The translations under genes were made by a program, and so were the position numbers. Below are positions 8,309-16,579 of a stretch of DNA of 62,210 bases, in pieces. This DNA comes from HGM04593 sp045636545 (GTDB taxonomy: Bacteria > Bacteroidota > Bacteroidia > Bacteroidales > Bacteroidaceae): positions 1-62,210 of the forward strand of contig JAZTXR010000082.1 in the NCBI GenBank assembly GCA_045636545.1, given 5' to 3'. A model generated the notes under the pieces. The model had not been told where the DNA came from. It worked only from the letters and a program-made list of their open reading frames with translations, and ran no database searches. Each line of letters starts with the position of its first letter. Position 1 is the stretch's first letter.

Positions 8309-8820
8309 TTGCCCTCTTTTGCTTTCAGTTCATCCCTCGTCTCGTCGACAAGGCGTGCGATGTACTCCTCCTGGCTCTGCGGCGAGGAGAGTTCGCGGCG
8401 CAGAATCTTCTCGGCCACGGCCATTGCCACCTTGGCAGCCTCTTCGCGCACAGCACTCATTGCATCCTCGCGCTGCCTCTCAATCTCACACTTGGCTTCG
8501 GCTATAATCTTCGCGGTCTCGGCATCGGCCTTTTCGCGTGCCTCCTTGATTATCTGTTCCCTTGCAGCCGTTGCCTCGCGCAGAATCTCCATCTGCTTGA
8601 GGCGCGCCTCCTCGACAAGGCCATTGCACTGCTGCTCGATGTTCGCAATCTTTTCGTTGGCCTCCTTTGCCCCTTTGAGCGCTTCGTCAATGTACTGTTT
8701 GCGGGCATCAATCATTGATGTGATGATTGGGAAGCCATACTTGTAGAGCACAAAGAAGACCACTCCGAACGCCAGGAGCATCCAGAACAGCAGACCTGCA
8801 TCGGGCAATAACAGTGACAT
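8305..8820 (-). CDS. atpF: ATP synthase Fo subunit b
   Basis: 171 residues. One N-terminal membrane segment (LLFWMLLAFGVVFFVLYKYG) is followed by a long charged coiled coil rich in A, E, K and R, the usual peripheral stalk architecture. It lies between atpE and atpH in the conserved order and overlaps atpH by 4 bp. Confidence 0.96.
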   Translation of the reverse strand: MSLLLPDAGLLFWMLLAFGVVFFVLYKYGFPIITSMIDARKQYIDEALKGAKEANEKIANIEQQCNGLVEEARLKQMEILREATAAREQIIKEAREKADAETAKIIAEAKCEIERQREDAMSAVREEAAKVAMAVAEKILRRELSSPQSQEEYIARLVDETRDELKAKEGK

Positions 8821-8841
8821 CCTTGGTTTGGTTTTATGAGG

Positions 8842-9105
8842 TTACACAAAGAGCACAAGGAAGCACACCACGATGGCGAACATTGCAACACCCTCAATGA
8901 GCGCGGCTGCCAGAATCATACCCGAGCGGATGTCGCCGGCAGCCTCGGGCTGGCGTGCAATAGACTCAAGCGCTGTGCAGCCGATGCGGCTGATTCCCAA
9001 AGCCGCAGCAAAGACTGCAGCAGCGGCAGCTATGGCTGCGCCCATATTGGCAAACGATGCAACGTTCACAGCTTCAAGCATAATAGTCATAAACATAATT
9101 TTCAA
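8842..9105 (-). CDS. atpE: ATP synthase Fo subunit c
   Basis: 87 residues forming two hydrophobic hairpin helices with a polar loop (RQPEAAGDIRS). The second helix has the ion-carrying acidic residue in ILAAALIEGVAMFAIVVCFL. The lack of a sodium-type ligand set is compatible with proton use, but I did not test this rigorously. Confidence 0.96.
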   Translation of the reverse strand: MKIMFMTIMLEAVNVASFANMGAAIAAAAAVFAAALGISRIGCTALESIARQPEAAGDIRSGMILAAALIEGVAMFAIVVCFLVLFV

Positions 9106-9182
9106 TATTTATAAGGTTAGTAATTATCTATCATGGAACCGTAAAGGGATTTCCTCCTTCGGTTCGAAATGACAAATGTCCT

Positions 9183-10259
9183 TTAGTGCCCATTCCTGCG
9201 GTGCTCGGGCTGCGAGAGCCCAATGAACACCGACGAGAGCATTGTAAACACAAATGCCTGTATAAAAGCCACCAGCAACTCCAATACATTCATGAAGATG
9301 GTGAAAAACACCGACACCACCGTCATTGCTGTGCCAATATACACATTTACTGCCATTGTAACAAAAATTATTGACACAAAGGCCAGCAACGCTGTGTGCC
9401 CGGCAAGTATGTTTGCAAACAAACGTATTGTCAAGGCAAAGGGTTTCACCACCACCCCCACAAGCTCAATCACCGGCATAAGTGGCACGGGCACTTTGAG
9501 CCACGCAGGCACATCCGGCCAGAAGATTTCCCTGTAATACTCCCTATTGCCGAAGAGGTTCACCACCACAAAGGTGCAGAGCGCAAGTGCCAGAGCCACA
9601 GAAATGTTGCCCGTGACGTTAGCACCGCCGGGGAATATTGGCAGCAATCCCATAATGTTGGTGAGGAATATCATAAAGAACACCGTGAGCAGGAAAGGGA
9701 CATACCTTTTATACGTGCTGCCCACGTTGGGTTTTATGACATCCTCCACAATCATAATTATCACCATCTCCATCAGACCCACAAAACCACGTGGAGCCTC
9801 ATCGGTGGGTTTTCGCCCTTTGTACCACCGCGCTGTGCCCACAACAATGAAAACAAGCAACAGCGATATTATGAGCACGGAGAGAACATTCTTTGTCAGC
9901 GAAAGGTCGAGCAACGGTCTCTGCTCGTTTCCATCGGCATCAAGTTCCACAATCTTGCCCTCATAATTTCCGCTTTGGGATATGCGGAAACCGTTATGTT
10001 CGTAAACATGGTGGAACACCGACGAGGAGAAGCACTCCCACCCGGTACGCGACGAGTAGAGGATTATTGGCAACGGCAGCGTAACATGCTTGCCGCCTAT
10101 GGTGGTCATGTGCCACTCGTAAGAGTCCTTGACGTGGTCGAAGATTATCTTCTTGACATCGACTGTCTGTGCCTCGCCGTCACCATGCGGAGCAGCGGCT
10201 GCCACCCCACAGCAAGGCAACAGCATCAACAGCACCATTATGTACCTCAACAACCTCAT
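9183..10259 (-). CDS. atpB: ATP synthase Fo subunit a
   Basis: 358 residues, longer than the E. coli protein because of a ~120-residue N-terminal extension. The extension starts with a signal-like segment (YIMVLLMLLPCCGVAAAAPH), common in Bacteroidetes. The membrane part carries the essential Arg in FALTIRLFANILAGHTALL. The C-terminal helix runs MNVLELLVAFIQAFVFTMLSS. The start touches the stop of the upstream AtpI-like gene. Confidence 0.95.
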   Translation of the reverse strand: MRLLRYIMVLLMLLPCCGVAAAAPHGDGEAQTVDVKKIIFDHVKDSYEWHMTTIGGKHVTLPLPIILYSSRTGWECFSSSVFHHVYEHNGFRISQSGNYEGKIVELDADGNEQRPLLDLSLTKNVLSVLIISLLLVFIVVGTARWYKGRKPTDEAPRGFVGLMEMVIIMIVEDVIKPNVGSTYKRYVPFLLTVFFMIFLTNIMGLLPIFPGGANVTGNISVALALALCTFVVVNLFGNREYYREIFWPDVPAWLKVPVPLMPVIELVGVVVKPFALTIRLFANILAGHTALLAFVSIIFVTMAVNVYIGTAMTVVSVFFTIFMNVLELLVAFIQAFVFTMLSSVFIGLSQPEHRRNGH

Positions 10260-10642
10260 TAAACGCTTTTAGATATTTTGTTCTTCAGTTTCAACACATA
10301 TATATTTTCAACAAACATCATGGCAAAGGAGTAGATGAGAAAAGTCACCAACACCACTGTTGTCTGTTCCCTGAAAACGAGGCACATGGCAAACAAGACA
10401 GCTATCGAAAGCGCCAGTTTCAAGGATTTGAAAATCATGAACCGTTTGAAGAACAGCTTTGCATCCAGCGGTTGCGGCATAAGAGCAACAGGAACGGCAT
10501 AAAGTATAAGGAAAAACACCGGCACCAACAAGTGTGCCTTGCCGGCATAACCGTCTGAAAACACGGCAAGCAACACCTGGCCCGCAACCGTCATCAACTG
10601 CAGCATGGTCGCCAATATCAGTATCGTCTTTCTTTTGTCCAT
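10259..10642 (-). CDS. AtpI-like small membrane protein of the ATP synthase operon
   Basis: 127 residues from ATG 10642 (MDKRKTILILATMLQLMTVA); an in-frame upstream ATG at 10669 is possible. Four hydrophobic segments. The position between atpC and atpB matches an uncharacterised AtpI-like protein usual in Bacteroidetes ATP synthase operons, possibly an assembly or ion-supply factor for Fo. It is called from position and topology, not sequence motifs. Confidence 0.7.
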   Translation of the reverse strand: MDKRKTILILATMLQLMTVAGQVLLAVFSDGYAGKAHLLVPVFFLILYAVPVALMPQPLDAKLFFKRFMIFKSLKLALSIAVLFAMCLVFREQTTVVLVTFLIYSFAMMFVENIYVLKLKNKISKSV

Positions 10643-10754
10643 ATTTTGTATTATTTGTTTCAAGCGCACTTCGTGCGCAACAACTCCCTCCCGGCCAAGA
10701 CCGTAGAGGATGTTTAACCTTTCCGTTTTAACCTTTCACATTTCACTTTAGTAA

Positions 10755-10962
10755 TAATATAACAGTTGACCCATATACTGAAAAACGCGTAGATGTCATG
10801 TCGACCGTAGTGGAGACATCTCGTTTGCAGCTGTAGAGATCCATTGCCTATGGCGATTTTGCAAACACTCGTTGTAAAAAGTCAAGTAAACTTGGTTTTA
10901 ACTCGTTTAATTGCAAAATTCGACTGCGCTCAGGATGACATTTGGGGTCAACATCTATATTA
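10755..10962 (-). repeat. MITE-like element inside the ATP synthase operon
   Basis: A 208-bp element with imperfect terminal inverted repeats: TAATATAACAGTTGACCC at 10755-10772 and GGGTCAACATCTATATTA at 10945-10962. It is the inverted counterpart of the copy at 13078-13291, sharing the GTCGACCGTAGTGGAGACA core. It fills most of the 341-bp gap between the AtpI-like gene and atpC; I see no gene there. Confidence 0.7.
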
Positions 10963-10983
10963 TCACATTTCACATTTCACATT

Positions 10984-11259
10984 TCACATTTCACTTTCAC
11001 CTTCAAAATCCACCTCCACAAGTGCCGTCACCTTATTCTCCTTAACCTCAACAAAACCGCTTTTCACAGCCATTGTCCGTTCCTCCTTGCCCACTTTCCA
11101 TCTTATATTGCCGGCACACAGGGTGGAGACCAATGGGGCGTGGTTGTATAGCACCGTAAAAGGAGCCTTGCCACCGGGCAACATCACCCACTCCACATCG
11201 CCGGCGAAAACAATCTTCTCGAGCGACACAATCTCCAGTCCAATCAACTCCTCGTCCAT
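10984..11259 (-). CDS. atpC: ATP synthase F1 subunit epsilon
   Basis: 91 residues starting MDEELIGLEIVSLEKIVFAG. Only the N-terminal beta-sandwich domain is present (LPGGKAPFTVLYNHAPLVSTL is the characteristic GxxG...H region). The C-terminal inhibitory helical hairpin is absent, usual in this phylum. It begins 4 bp after atpD. Confidence 0.93.
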   Translation of the reverse strand: MDEELIGLEIVSLEKIVFAGDVEWVMLPGGKAPFTVLYNHAPLVSTLCAGNIRWKVGKEERTMAVKSGFVEVKENKVTALVEVDFEGESEM

Positions 11260-11263
11260 GGCA

Positions 11264-12787
11264 TCAGTTCAATTGGTCAAGTATCTGCTTTCCCTTGGCA
11301 ATGGCCTCGTCAATTGTGCCCACGTTCAGGAATGCCTGCTCGGGCAAGTGGTCGAGCTCGCCATCAAGTATCATATTGAAACCGCGTATGGTCTCCTCAA
11401 TCGGCACCATCACACCCTTGAGGCCGGTGAACTGTTCGGCCACCATAAAGGGCTGCGAGAGGAAGCGCTGTACACGGCGGGCGCGGTTCACTGTGAGACG
11501 GTCCTCATCCGACAGTTCCTCCATACCAAGGATTGAAATTATATCCTGCAGTTCCTTATTGCGCTGCAGAATATGTTTTACCCTCTGTGCCGTATCGTAG
11601 TGCTCCTTGCCCACAATGTTGGCATCGAGTATGCGCGACGTGGAGTCCAGCGGGTCAACAGCCGGGTATATGCCAAGCTCGGCAATCTTGCGGCTGAGCA
11701 CCGTTGTCGCATCAAGGTGGGTGAATGTAGTAGCCGGCGCAGGGTCGGTAAGGTCATCGGCAGGCACGTACACAGCCTGAACCGATGTTATAGAGCCGTG
11801 GATTGTCGATGCAATACGCTCCTGCATTGCGCCCATTTCACTGGCCAGTGTTGGCTGATAGCCCACCGAGCCAGGCATGCGGCCAAGCAGTGCCGACACC
11901 TCGGACCCGGCCTGTGTGAAGCGGAAGATATTGTCGATGAAGAAAAGTATGTCGTTGCGCTTGCCCTCGGCTGCGCCGGCATCACGGAACGACTCGGCCA
12001 CCGTGAGACCCGAGAGCGCCACTGCGGCACGTGCGCCGGGAGGCTCGTTCATCTGGCCATAGACAAGTGTAGCCTGTGACTTTGCCACCTCGGCATAGTC
12101 GACCTTCGACAAGTCCCAACCGCCGGTCTCCATATCCTTCCTGAACTCTTCGCCATAGCGTATGACGTTAGAGTCTATCATTTCGCGTAACAGGTCGTTA
12201 CCCTCGCGCGTTCTCTCTCCCACCCCCGCAAACACCGAGTAGCCGTTATATCCTTTTGCAATGTTGTTTATAAGTTCCATGATGAGCACGGTCTTTCCCA
12301 CGCCTGCACCACCGAAAAGACCAATCTTGCCGCCCTTGCAGTAGGGCTCAAGCAGGTCAATGACCTTTATACCGGTATACAGCACCTCCTGCACGGTGGA
12401 GAGTTCCTCGAATTTCGGCGCCTCGCGATGGATAGGATACGCCCCACTGCCGTCAAGGCTTCCAAGACCGTCAATCGATGCACCCGTCACGTTCATCATA
12501 CGTCCCTTTATCTGCGCACCCACAGGCATTGTTATGGGTTGTCCCAAAGCCACCACCTTCATTCCACGCGAAAGCCCGGCAGTCCTGTCCATAGCCACAG
12601 TGCGCACCGTGTCATCACCAATGTGCTGCTGCACCTCGAGGATGAGTTCACGCCCGTCGGGTGTCTCAACCTTCAGTGCATCATATATGGCAGGAAGAGA
12701 ATCCTTACCCTTGCCTCCATCGGCATCGAAACAGACATCGATGACAGCACCTATAACCTGTGCTATGCGCCCAATCTTTTGCGACAT
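11264..12787 (-). CDS. atpD: ATP synthase F1 subunit beta
   Basis: 507 residues, the catalytic subunit. Walker A is GGAGVGKTVLI at about residue 165. The catalytic Glu region is GVGERTREGNDL. Walker B is DILFFIDNIFRF. The signature PAVDPLDSTSRIL is present. First gene of the operon on the minus strand; the upstream gap is filled with repeats and I could not place its promoter. Confidence 0.98.
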   Translation of the reverse strand: MSQKIGRIAQVIGAVIDVCFDADGGKGKDSLPAIYDALKVETPDGRELILEVQQHIGDDTVRTVAMDRTAGLSRGMKVVALGQPITMPVGAQIKGRMMNVTGASIDGLGSLDGSGAYPIHREAPKFEELSTVQEVLYTGIKVIDLLEPYCKGGKIGLFGGAGVGKTVLIMELINNIAKGYNGYSVFAGVGERTREGNDLLREMIDSNVIRYGEEFRKDMETGGWDLSKVDYAEVAKSQATLVYGQMNEPPGARAAVALSGLTVAESFRDAGAAEGKRNDILFFIDNIFRFTQAGSEVSALLGRMPGSVGYQPTLASEMGAMQERIASTIHGSITSVQAVYVPADDLTDPAPATTFTHLDATTVLSRKIAELGIYPAVDPLDSTSRILDANIVGKEHYDTAQRVKHILQRNKELQDIISILGMEELSDEDRLTVNRARRVQRFLSQPFMVAEQFTGLKGVMVPIEETIRGFNMILDGELDHLPEQAFLNVGTIDEAIAKGKQILDQLN

Positions 12788-12803
12788 AATTTTAAGGAGC
12801 TTC

Positions 12804-13066
12804 TAAGAAGCTGTTTAAATTTATAAAAAAATATTTTCTTATAGAAGCTGATAGTTTCGCCGTTTTTTATGTTCAAAAATGTCTGTTTCTTTCTTTTTTG
12901 CGGTTACATAGCCCGCTGTGACTACGTCCAACTGCCTTGCGCTCGGCAAAGTAAATGAATTTCCTTTGCACTCGCTTAACCGGCACTTTGCGCCCTAAAA
13001 AAATAAACAAACATCCTATTTTTACCCTATAAAAAACTTGGCGATATAATTTTAAACAGCTTCTTA
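12804..13066. repeat. 263-bp element with 16-bp perfect inverted ends
   Basis: Left end TAAGAAGCTGTTTAAA at 12804-12819, right end TTTAAACAGCTTCTTA at 13051-13066. A ~24-bp near-direct repeat also brackets it (GCGACATAATTTTAAGGAGC at 12781 versus GCGATATAATTTTAAACAGC at 13042), compatible with insertion or duplication just upstream of atpD. It carries no protein-like frame. With the next element it fills the 752-bp gap 12788-13539. Confidence 0.65.
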
Positions 13067-13077
13067 ATTTTAAGCAA

Positions 13078-13291
13078 TAATATAGATGTTGACCCCAAAT
13101 GTCATCCCGACAGAGACAATGTCGCGAGTAAGTGAGTGCAGAATCAAGTTAACTTGAATTATGCCGAGCGTGAGCAACTTCACTAAAAGTAAAGCGACGA
13201 GGGATCTCCAACAACGGCAAACGAGATGTCTCCACTACGGTCGACATGACATCTACGCGTTTTTTCAGTATTTGGGTCAACTGCTATATTA
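13078..13291 (+). repeat. Complete MITE-like element, 214 bp
   Basis: Terminal inverted repeats TAATATAGATGTTGACCC (13078-13095) and GGGTCAACTGCTATATTA (13274-13291) match at 16 of 18 positions. The interior is nearly identical to 4880-5045 and related to 10755-10962 and 46680-46790. No transposase inside. From 13292 to 13440 I see only AT-rich sequence without features. Confidence 0.75.
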
Positions 13292-13444
13292 TTACCATAT
13301 TTTAATAGTAAACCAACAACTATCGGCTTTGTTTCCACAAACGCCGATATCGGCAGTCATGCTCTAATATGCATCATTTTTCAAATATACTGTTTATTTT
13401 TCTATTTCAAAAGCAACTTATGCATAATCAACAACAATTAACTA

Positions 13445-13476
13445 AAAATGACTGCCGGCGGGTGCGCCGGCAGTCA
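13445..13476 (-). terminator. Intrinsic terminator of the S24 repressor gene
   Basis: GC-rich 11-bp stem (GACTGCCGGCG at 13450-13460 with CGCCGGCAGTC at 13465-13475, loop GGTG). On the minus strand it is followed by ATTTTTAG. Confidence 0.8.
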
Positions 13477-13539
13477 CTACAATAGCCCAAGACCGCATAA
13501 GGACACGGCCTTTTAAGAAAAAGGAATCCCCTTTCGGAA

Positions 13540-14169
13540 TCAGAACATCTCAATCCTGTTCACAACCTTGAAGAGCGCGCAGACATCGTTCTTGTGCACA
13601 GGAAATGACGGATAGTTGGGCGACACGCACCAGATAAGGTTCGGGTCATTGTTGTCGTGATAGCAACGTTTAATCATACGGTTATCGTTGGTAACTACCA
13701 TATATACATCGCCATGCACAATACCCTCGTTACGGTTCACTCTCTTCACGCCCACAATGTCGCCATCATTGATTTCGGGTTCCATTGATGTACCCGAGAC
13801 GGGGAAATAGAAATCGGCACTCTTGCCGGGCAGCGAGATGTATGATGTCGGAGTTTCGCGACCACCATCAATCACATCCTTGAAACCGGCACTCACCGGC
13901 AGGTCATTATAGAAAGGAACCTGATACACAGGCTCTACTTTTGGTCCCTGCACCATATCGCCCTCGCCAAGCAACAGCCAAAGCGGAGAGATATCGGTGT
14001 ATGTATCAAGTATGGCGTATAGCAAATCCATACTGATGTTGCCATCCTCGTTCACCTGCCTGTTCAACGTGCGCTGCGGAATACCAAGAATCTTGCTCGC
14101 ACGGTTCACATTGATTTTCTTGTAGCGCAGCACGTCGGCCACTCGCTGTTTAATACCATTGTCTTTCAT
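13540..14169 (-). CDS. S24/LexA-like transcriptional repressor (phage repressor type)
   Basis: About 209 residues from ATG 14169. The N-terminal ~70 residues form a helix-turn-helix (NRASKILGIPQRTLNRQVNE). The C-terminal half is an S24 peptidase-like domain with the catalytic Ser in FPVSGTSMEPEINDGDIVGV and Lys in NRMIKRCY. Such proteins self-cleave on RecA activation and release phage or SOS-type genes. It is divergent from the gene at 14416, so it probably controls that intergenic region. It might also control the phage block 13 kb away, but nothing in the sequence proves this. Confidence 0.85.
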   Translation of the reverse strand: MKDNGIKQRVADVLRYKKINVNRASKILGIPQRTLNRQVNEDGNISMDLLYAILDTYTDISPLWLLLGEGDMVQGPKVEPVYQVPFYNDLPVSAGFKDVIDGGRETPTSYISLPGKSADFYFPVSGTSMEPEINDGDIVGVKRVNRNEGIVHGDVYMVVTNDNRMIKRCYHDNNDPNLIWCVSPNYPSFPVHKNDVCALFKVVNRIEMF

Positions 14170-14282
14170 AATCAAATCTCAAATATCTGTTAACCAGCCA
14201 TATAAAGCACCATCTTATTTAGACGGTTTCCAAAATAGCATTTTTTTACTAATTCAACAACTCTTTTTCGGACTTTAGGCTT

Positions 14283-14290
14283 TATATTTG
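14283..14290 (+). promoter_or_regulatory. Predicted -7 box for the gene at 14416
   Basis: TATATTTG matches TAnnTTTG; no clear -33 box. The preceding sequence holds CAAAATAGCATT at 14231-14242, the core of the element found at the phage-block promoters, but here 55 bp rather than 36 bp ahead of the -7 box. Confidence 0.4.
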
Positions 14291-14415
14291 TAGCCACAAA
14301 CGGCTATTTGTATTATTTCACATCCATTTCCGGGGAAATAAAGCAGAAAATCCTAAACCCAGACAAACATAATACAAATATAATTAACCGCAAAACAAAT
14401 AAATATCGATTTACT

Positions 14416-14805
14416 ATGAGAAGTAGAGTTATTGTAAAATGCCGGCAGATATTCGGCTGTTATTTCGAGAGGGTCATGGAGTGGCTCCACTCCGTCAGTT
14501 TCAGGATTGTAAACAGAAAAGCCGGAGAAAGGAACCTTGTCGAGGAGTATGTAATTTATGAGCATTATGCCGGAGAGGAGTTTGTCAAGGATTTCCTGTA
14601 TGAGCGCACGGTCAACAGCACCACCAACAGATACTGCATAAGGATAAAGACCGCACCCGACGAGGAGAATCAGAACGGGAGCAACGGCAGAACAGAGGTC
14701 ATTGGCAAAGCCAGACTGCTGAGAAAAGACACCCTTATAGATGAGGCAAGGCTCATTATCAAGAGCCGCGAGAAGAAACTGATATACTGGGAATTCGACA
14801 ATTGA
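14416..14805 (+). CDS. Unknown protein divergent from the S24 repressor
   Basis: 129 residues from ATG 14416 (MRSRVIVKCRQIFGCYFERV); the upstream in-frame ATG at 14308 lies too near the predicted promoter. Basic N-terminus and charged C-terminus (LIIKSREKKLIYWEFDN). No family recognised. Its divergent position suggests control by the repressor. It is followed 46 bp later by a small membrane protein gene. Confidence 0.6.
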   Translation: MRSRVIVKCRQIFGCYFERVMEWLHSVSFRIVNRKAGERNLVEEYVIYEHYAGEEFVKDFLYERTVNSTTNRYCIRIKTAPDEENQNGSNGRTEVIGKARLLRKDTLIDEARLIIKSREKKLIYWEFDN

Positions 14806-14851
14806 AAGAACCGCCCTAAATGAAAGGAAACAACACAAAAATCACCATACC

Positions 14852-15064
14852 ATGAACGCAAGACAACTGATATCACTGCAGGTAATAAGCCTCATAACAA
14901 TGATTGCCACAGCCGGCACGTTGTTCGAAAGCAGGATTGTGACACTGGTTTTTGCAACGGCATTCTTTGTTTTCGCACGTTGCAGCGTGTACATAAGCAC
15001 AAACAGCGCACGCCTGCTACGCGAACTGGAGAGAGAAAAGGATTTGTGCAAGGCAAAAGAGTAA
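14852..15064 (+). CDS. Small two-helix membrane protein
   Basis: 70 residues, starting MNARQLISLQVISLITMIAT. Two hydrophobic segments (about residues 9-25 and 30-48) are followed by a charged tail (LLRELEREKDLCKAKE). Probably in one operon with the preceding gene. No family recognised; phage-type accessory membrane proteins often look like this, but that is only a guess. Confidence 0.5.
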   Translation: MNARQLISLQVISLITMIATAGTLFESRIVTLVFATAFFVFARCSVYISTNSARLLRELEREKDLCKAKE

Positions 15065-15071
15065 GATAAAT

Positions 15072-15250
15072 TCCGCCCCTCCAAGGCTTGGTGGTGTGGG
15101 TTGGCAACCGCATAATCCATAGGCCGATGGCCTATGCTATAAAACACCGCCCCCTGCGGGGCTATACCGCGGTACAATACAACCCAGCCCCAAAAGGGCG
15201 ACATTACCTAGCATAGTCCGCGAGGGCTATGAAAATGTCCGTCAATGCTA
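15072..15250. repeat. Dispersed GC-rich intergenic repeat
   Basis: It contains nested palindromes (ATAGGCCGATGGCCTAT at about 15118-15134, CCCCCTGCGGGG near 15150, GCCCCAAAAGGGC) of the kind scattered between Bacteroidales genes. No gene in this 210-bp gap. Confidence 0.5.
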
Positions 15251-15274
15251 TGATAACGGAAAGGCCGATGGAAA

Positions 15275-16579
15275 CTATTCCAAAACAATCTGGAAGGTCA
15301 CCTTTTCTTCGCTGTTGTGCACAAGGCGCAATGTTCCACCATGCAGGCGGATTATCTGTTTTGACACTGCAAGGCCTATGCCCGAACCGTCGCGTTTGGT
15401 TGTGAAGAACGGTGTAAAGATGTTTTCGGCCACATCGGCCGGTATAGCACCGCCACTGTTGCTCACCTCAATGCAGACCGTCTCATCGGGGGTAATGCGC
15501 GAGCACACCTCAATCAACTGCACGCCACCACGCTGGGCGCATGCCTCAGCAGCATTCTTCAACAGATTGACAAAGACCTGCTGCAACTGCACCCTGTCGG
15601 CATAAAGCATTGTATCCACAGGGTCTACACTTATGTCCAGCGACACATTGCCGCAATTGACAAGCGCCCTTGTATCATTCAGCAACACGGCAAGAGAAAA
15701 TGGTGTTTTCTTTGGTGGAGGAATACGTGTAACCTCGCGGAACGAATCGACAAACAGCATCAGGCGGTCGCTTGTTGCGTGAATGGTCTCGAGCCCCTGC
15801 TGCAGAACCTCGGGATTTTCCTTGGTGTGAAGCAATGTACCGCTTATTGAAGTGACCGGTGCAAGCGAGTTCATAATCTCGTGTGTGAGGATGCGGGTGA
15901 GTTTTTCCCACGCAAGCCCCTCCTGAGTATCAAGCTCCCTGTTGATATCCTCTACTGATATTACCCGCAGGCTGTGGCCATCATACGCCATCGCCGAACA
16001 GGTCAACAACAGATTCACATTACCCGTTTCGGTTGCAAGACACACACTCCTCTGCTCCATTGGCGAAATCGAGAGCATGGCATCGGCCAATTGCACCGAT
16101 AGCGGGCGCAACCTCTCGATGTGGCTGAGCATCGGGACACCAAGCAGGCTTATGGCCTTACTGTTGTGCTTCATTACCGTGCCATTCTCAAGTACGACTA
16201 TAATACCCACATTGGCACACTCAATTATAGCCTCGAAATACTTTTCCTTCTCGGCAGCCTTGAGCTTTGTCTCGTCGAGCACCTCCTTTATGCGGTTCAG
16301 AGAGTGGTTTATTACTGAATAACCTGCACGCCTGGGATTCTCGACAAAACGGTAAGAAAAATCATTGTTGTGCACGGCCGTGAATATGAAGTCGAGTTTC
16401 TTCACAATCCCACGGAACACATTCACAAGCTTCGCAGCAAACAGCAGAAGCAGGATTGTACACAACGCACACAGACGATAATACCCAATCGCAGCAAGCC
16501 ACCCCGCCGATACTGCCGCCGTCACCAATAAGACAACGGTGAACAATGGTTTCGAAAGAGGCAACCCACGCATTTTCAT
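15275..16579 (-). CDS. Sensor histidine kinase of an NtrB/NtrY-like pair
   Basis: 434 residues. Two N-terminal membrane helices (about 10-50), then a HAMP/PAS-like region. The phosphoacceptor His is in ILTHEIMNSLAPVTSIS. The ATPase domain has N-box FVNLLKNAAEAC and G-boxes RDGSGIGLAVSKQI. It overlaps the response-regulator gene by 4 bp, so the two form a coupled pair. The neighbouring transport genes suggest it senses envelope or drug stress and controls the efflux operon. Confidence 0.92.
   Translation of the reverse strand: MKMRGLPLSKPLFTVVLLVTAAVSAGWLAAIGYYRLCALCTILLLLFAAKLVNVFRGIVKKLDFIFTAVHNNDFSYRFVENPRRAGYSVINHSLNRIKEVLDETKLKAAEKEKYFEAIIECANVGIIVVLENGTVMKHNSKAISLLGVPMLSHIERLRPLSVQLADAMLSISPMEQRSVCLATETGNVNLLLTCSAMAYDGHSLRVISVEDINRELDTQEGLAWEKLTRILTHEIMNSLAPVTSISGTLLHTKENPEVLQQGLETIHATSDRLMLFVDSFREVTRIPPPKKTPFSLAVLLNDTRALVNCGNVSLDISVDPVDTMLYADRVQLQQVFVNLLKNAAEACAQRGGVQLIEVCSRITPDETVCIEVSNSGGAIPADVAENIFTPFFTTKRDGSGIGLAVSKQIIRLHGGTLRLVHNSEEKVTFQIVLE

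Noticed and set aside
9396..10262. 288-codon plus-strand open frame opposite atpB
   Set aside because: Shadow of the conserved atpB gene; His- and Gln-rich with no domain.
14228..14290. Fifth copy of the 36-bp-offset promoter element ahead of the gene at 14416
   Set aside because: The AAAATAGCA core is present but lies 55 bp from the -7 box; kept only as a possible operator.
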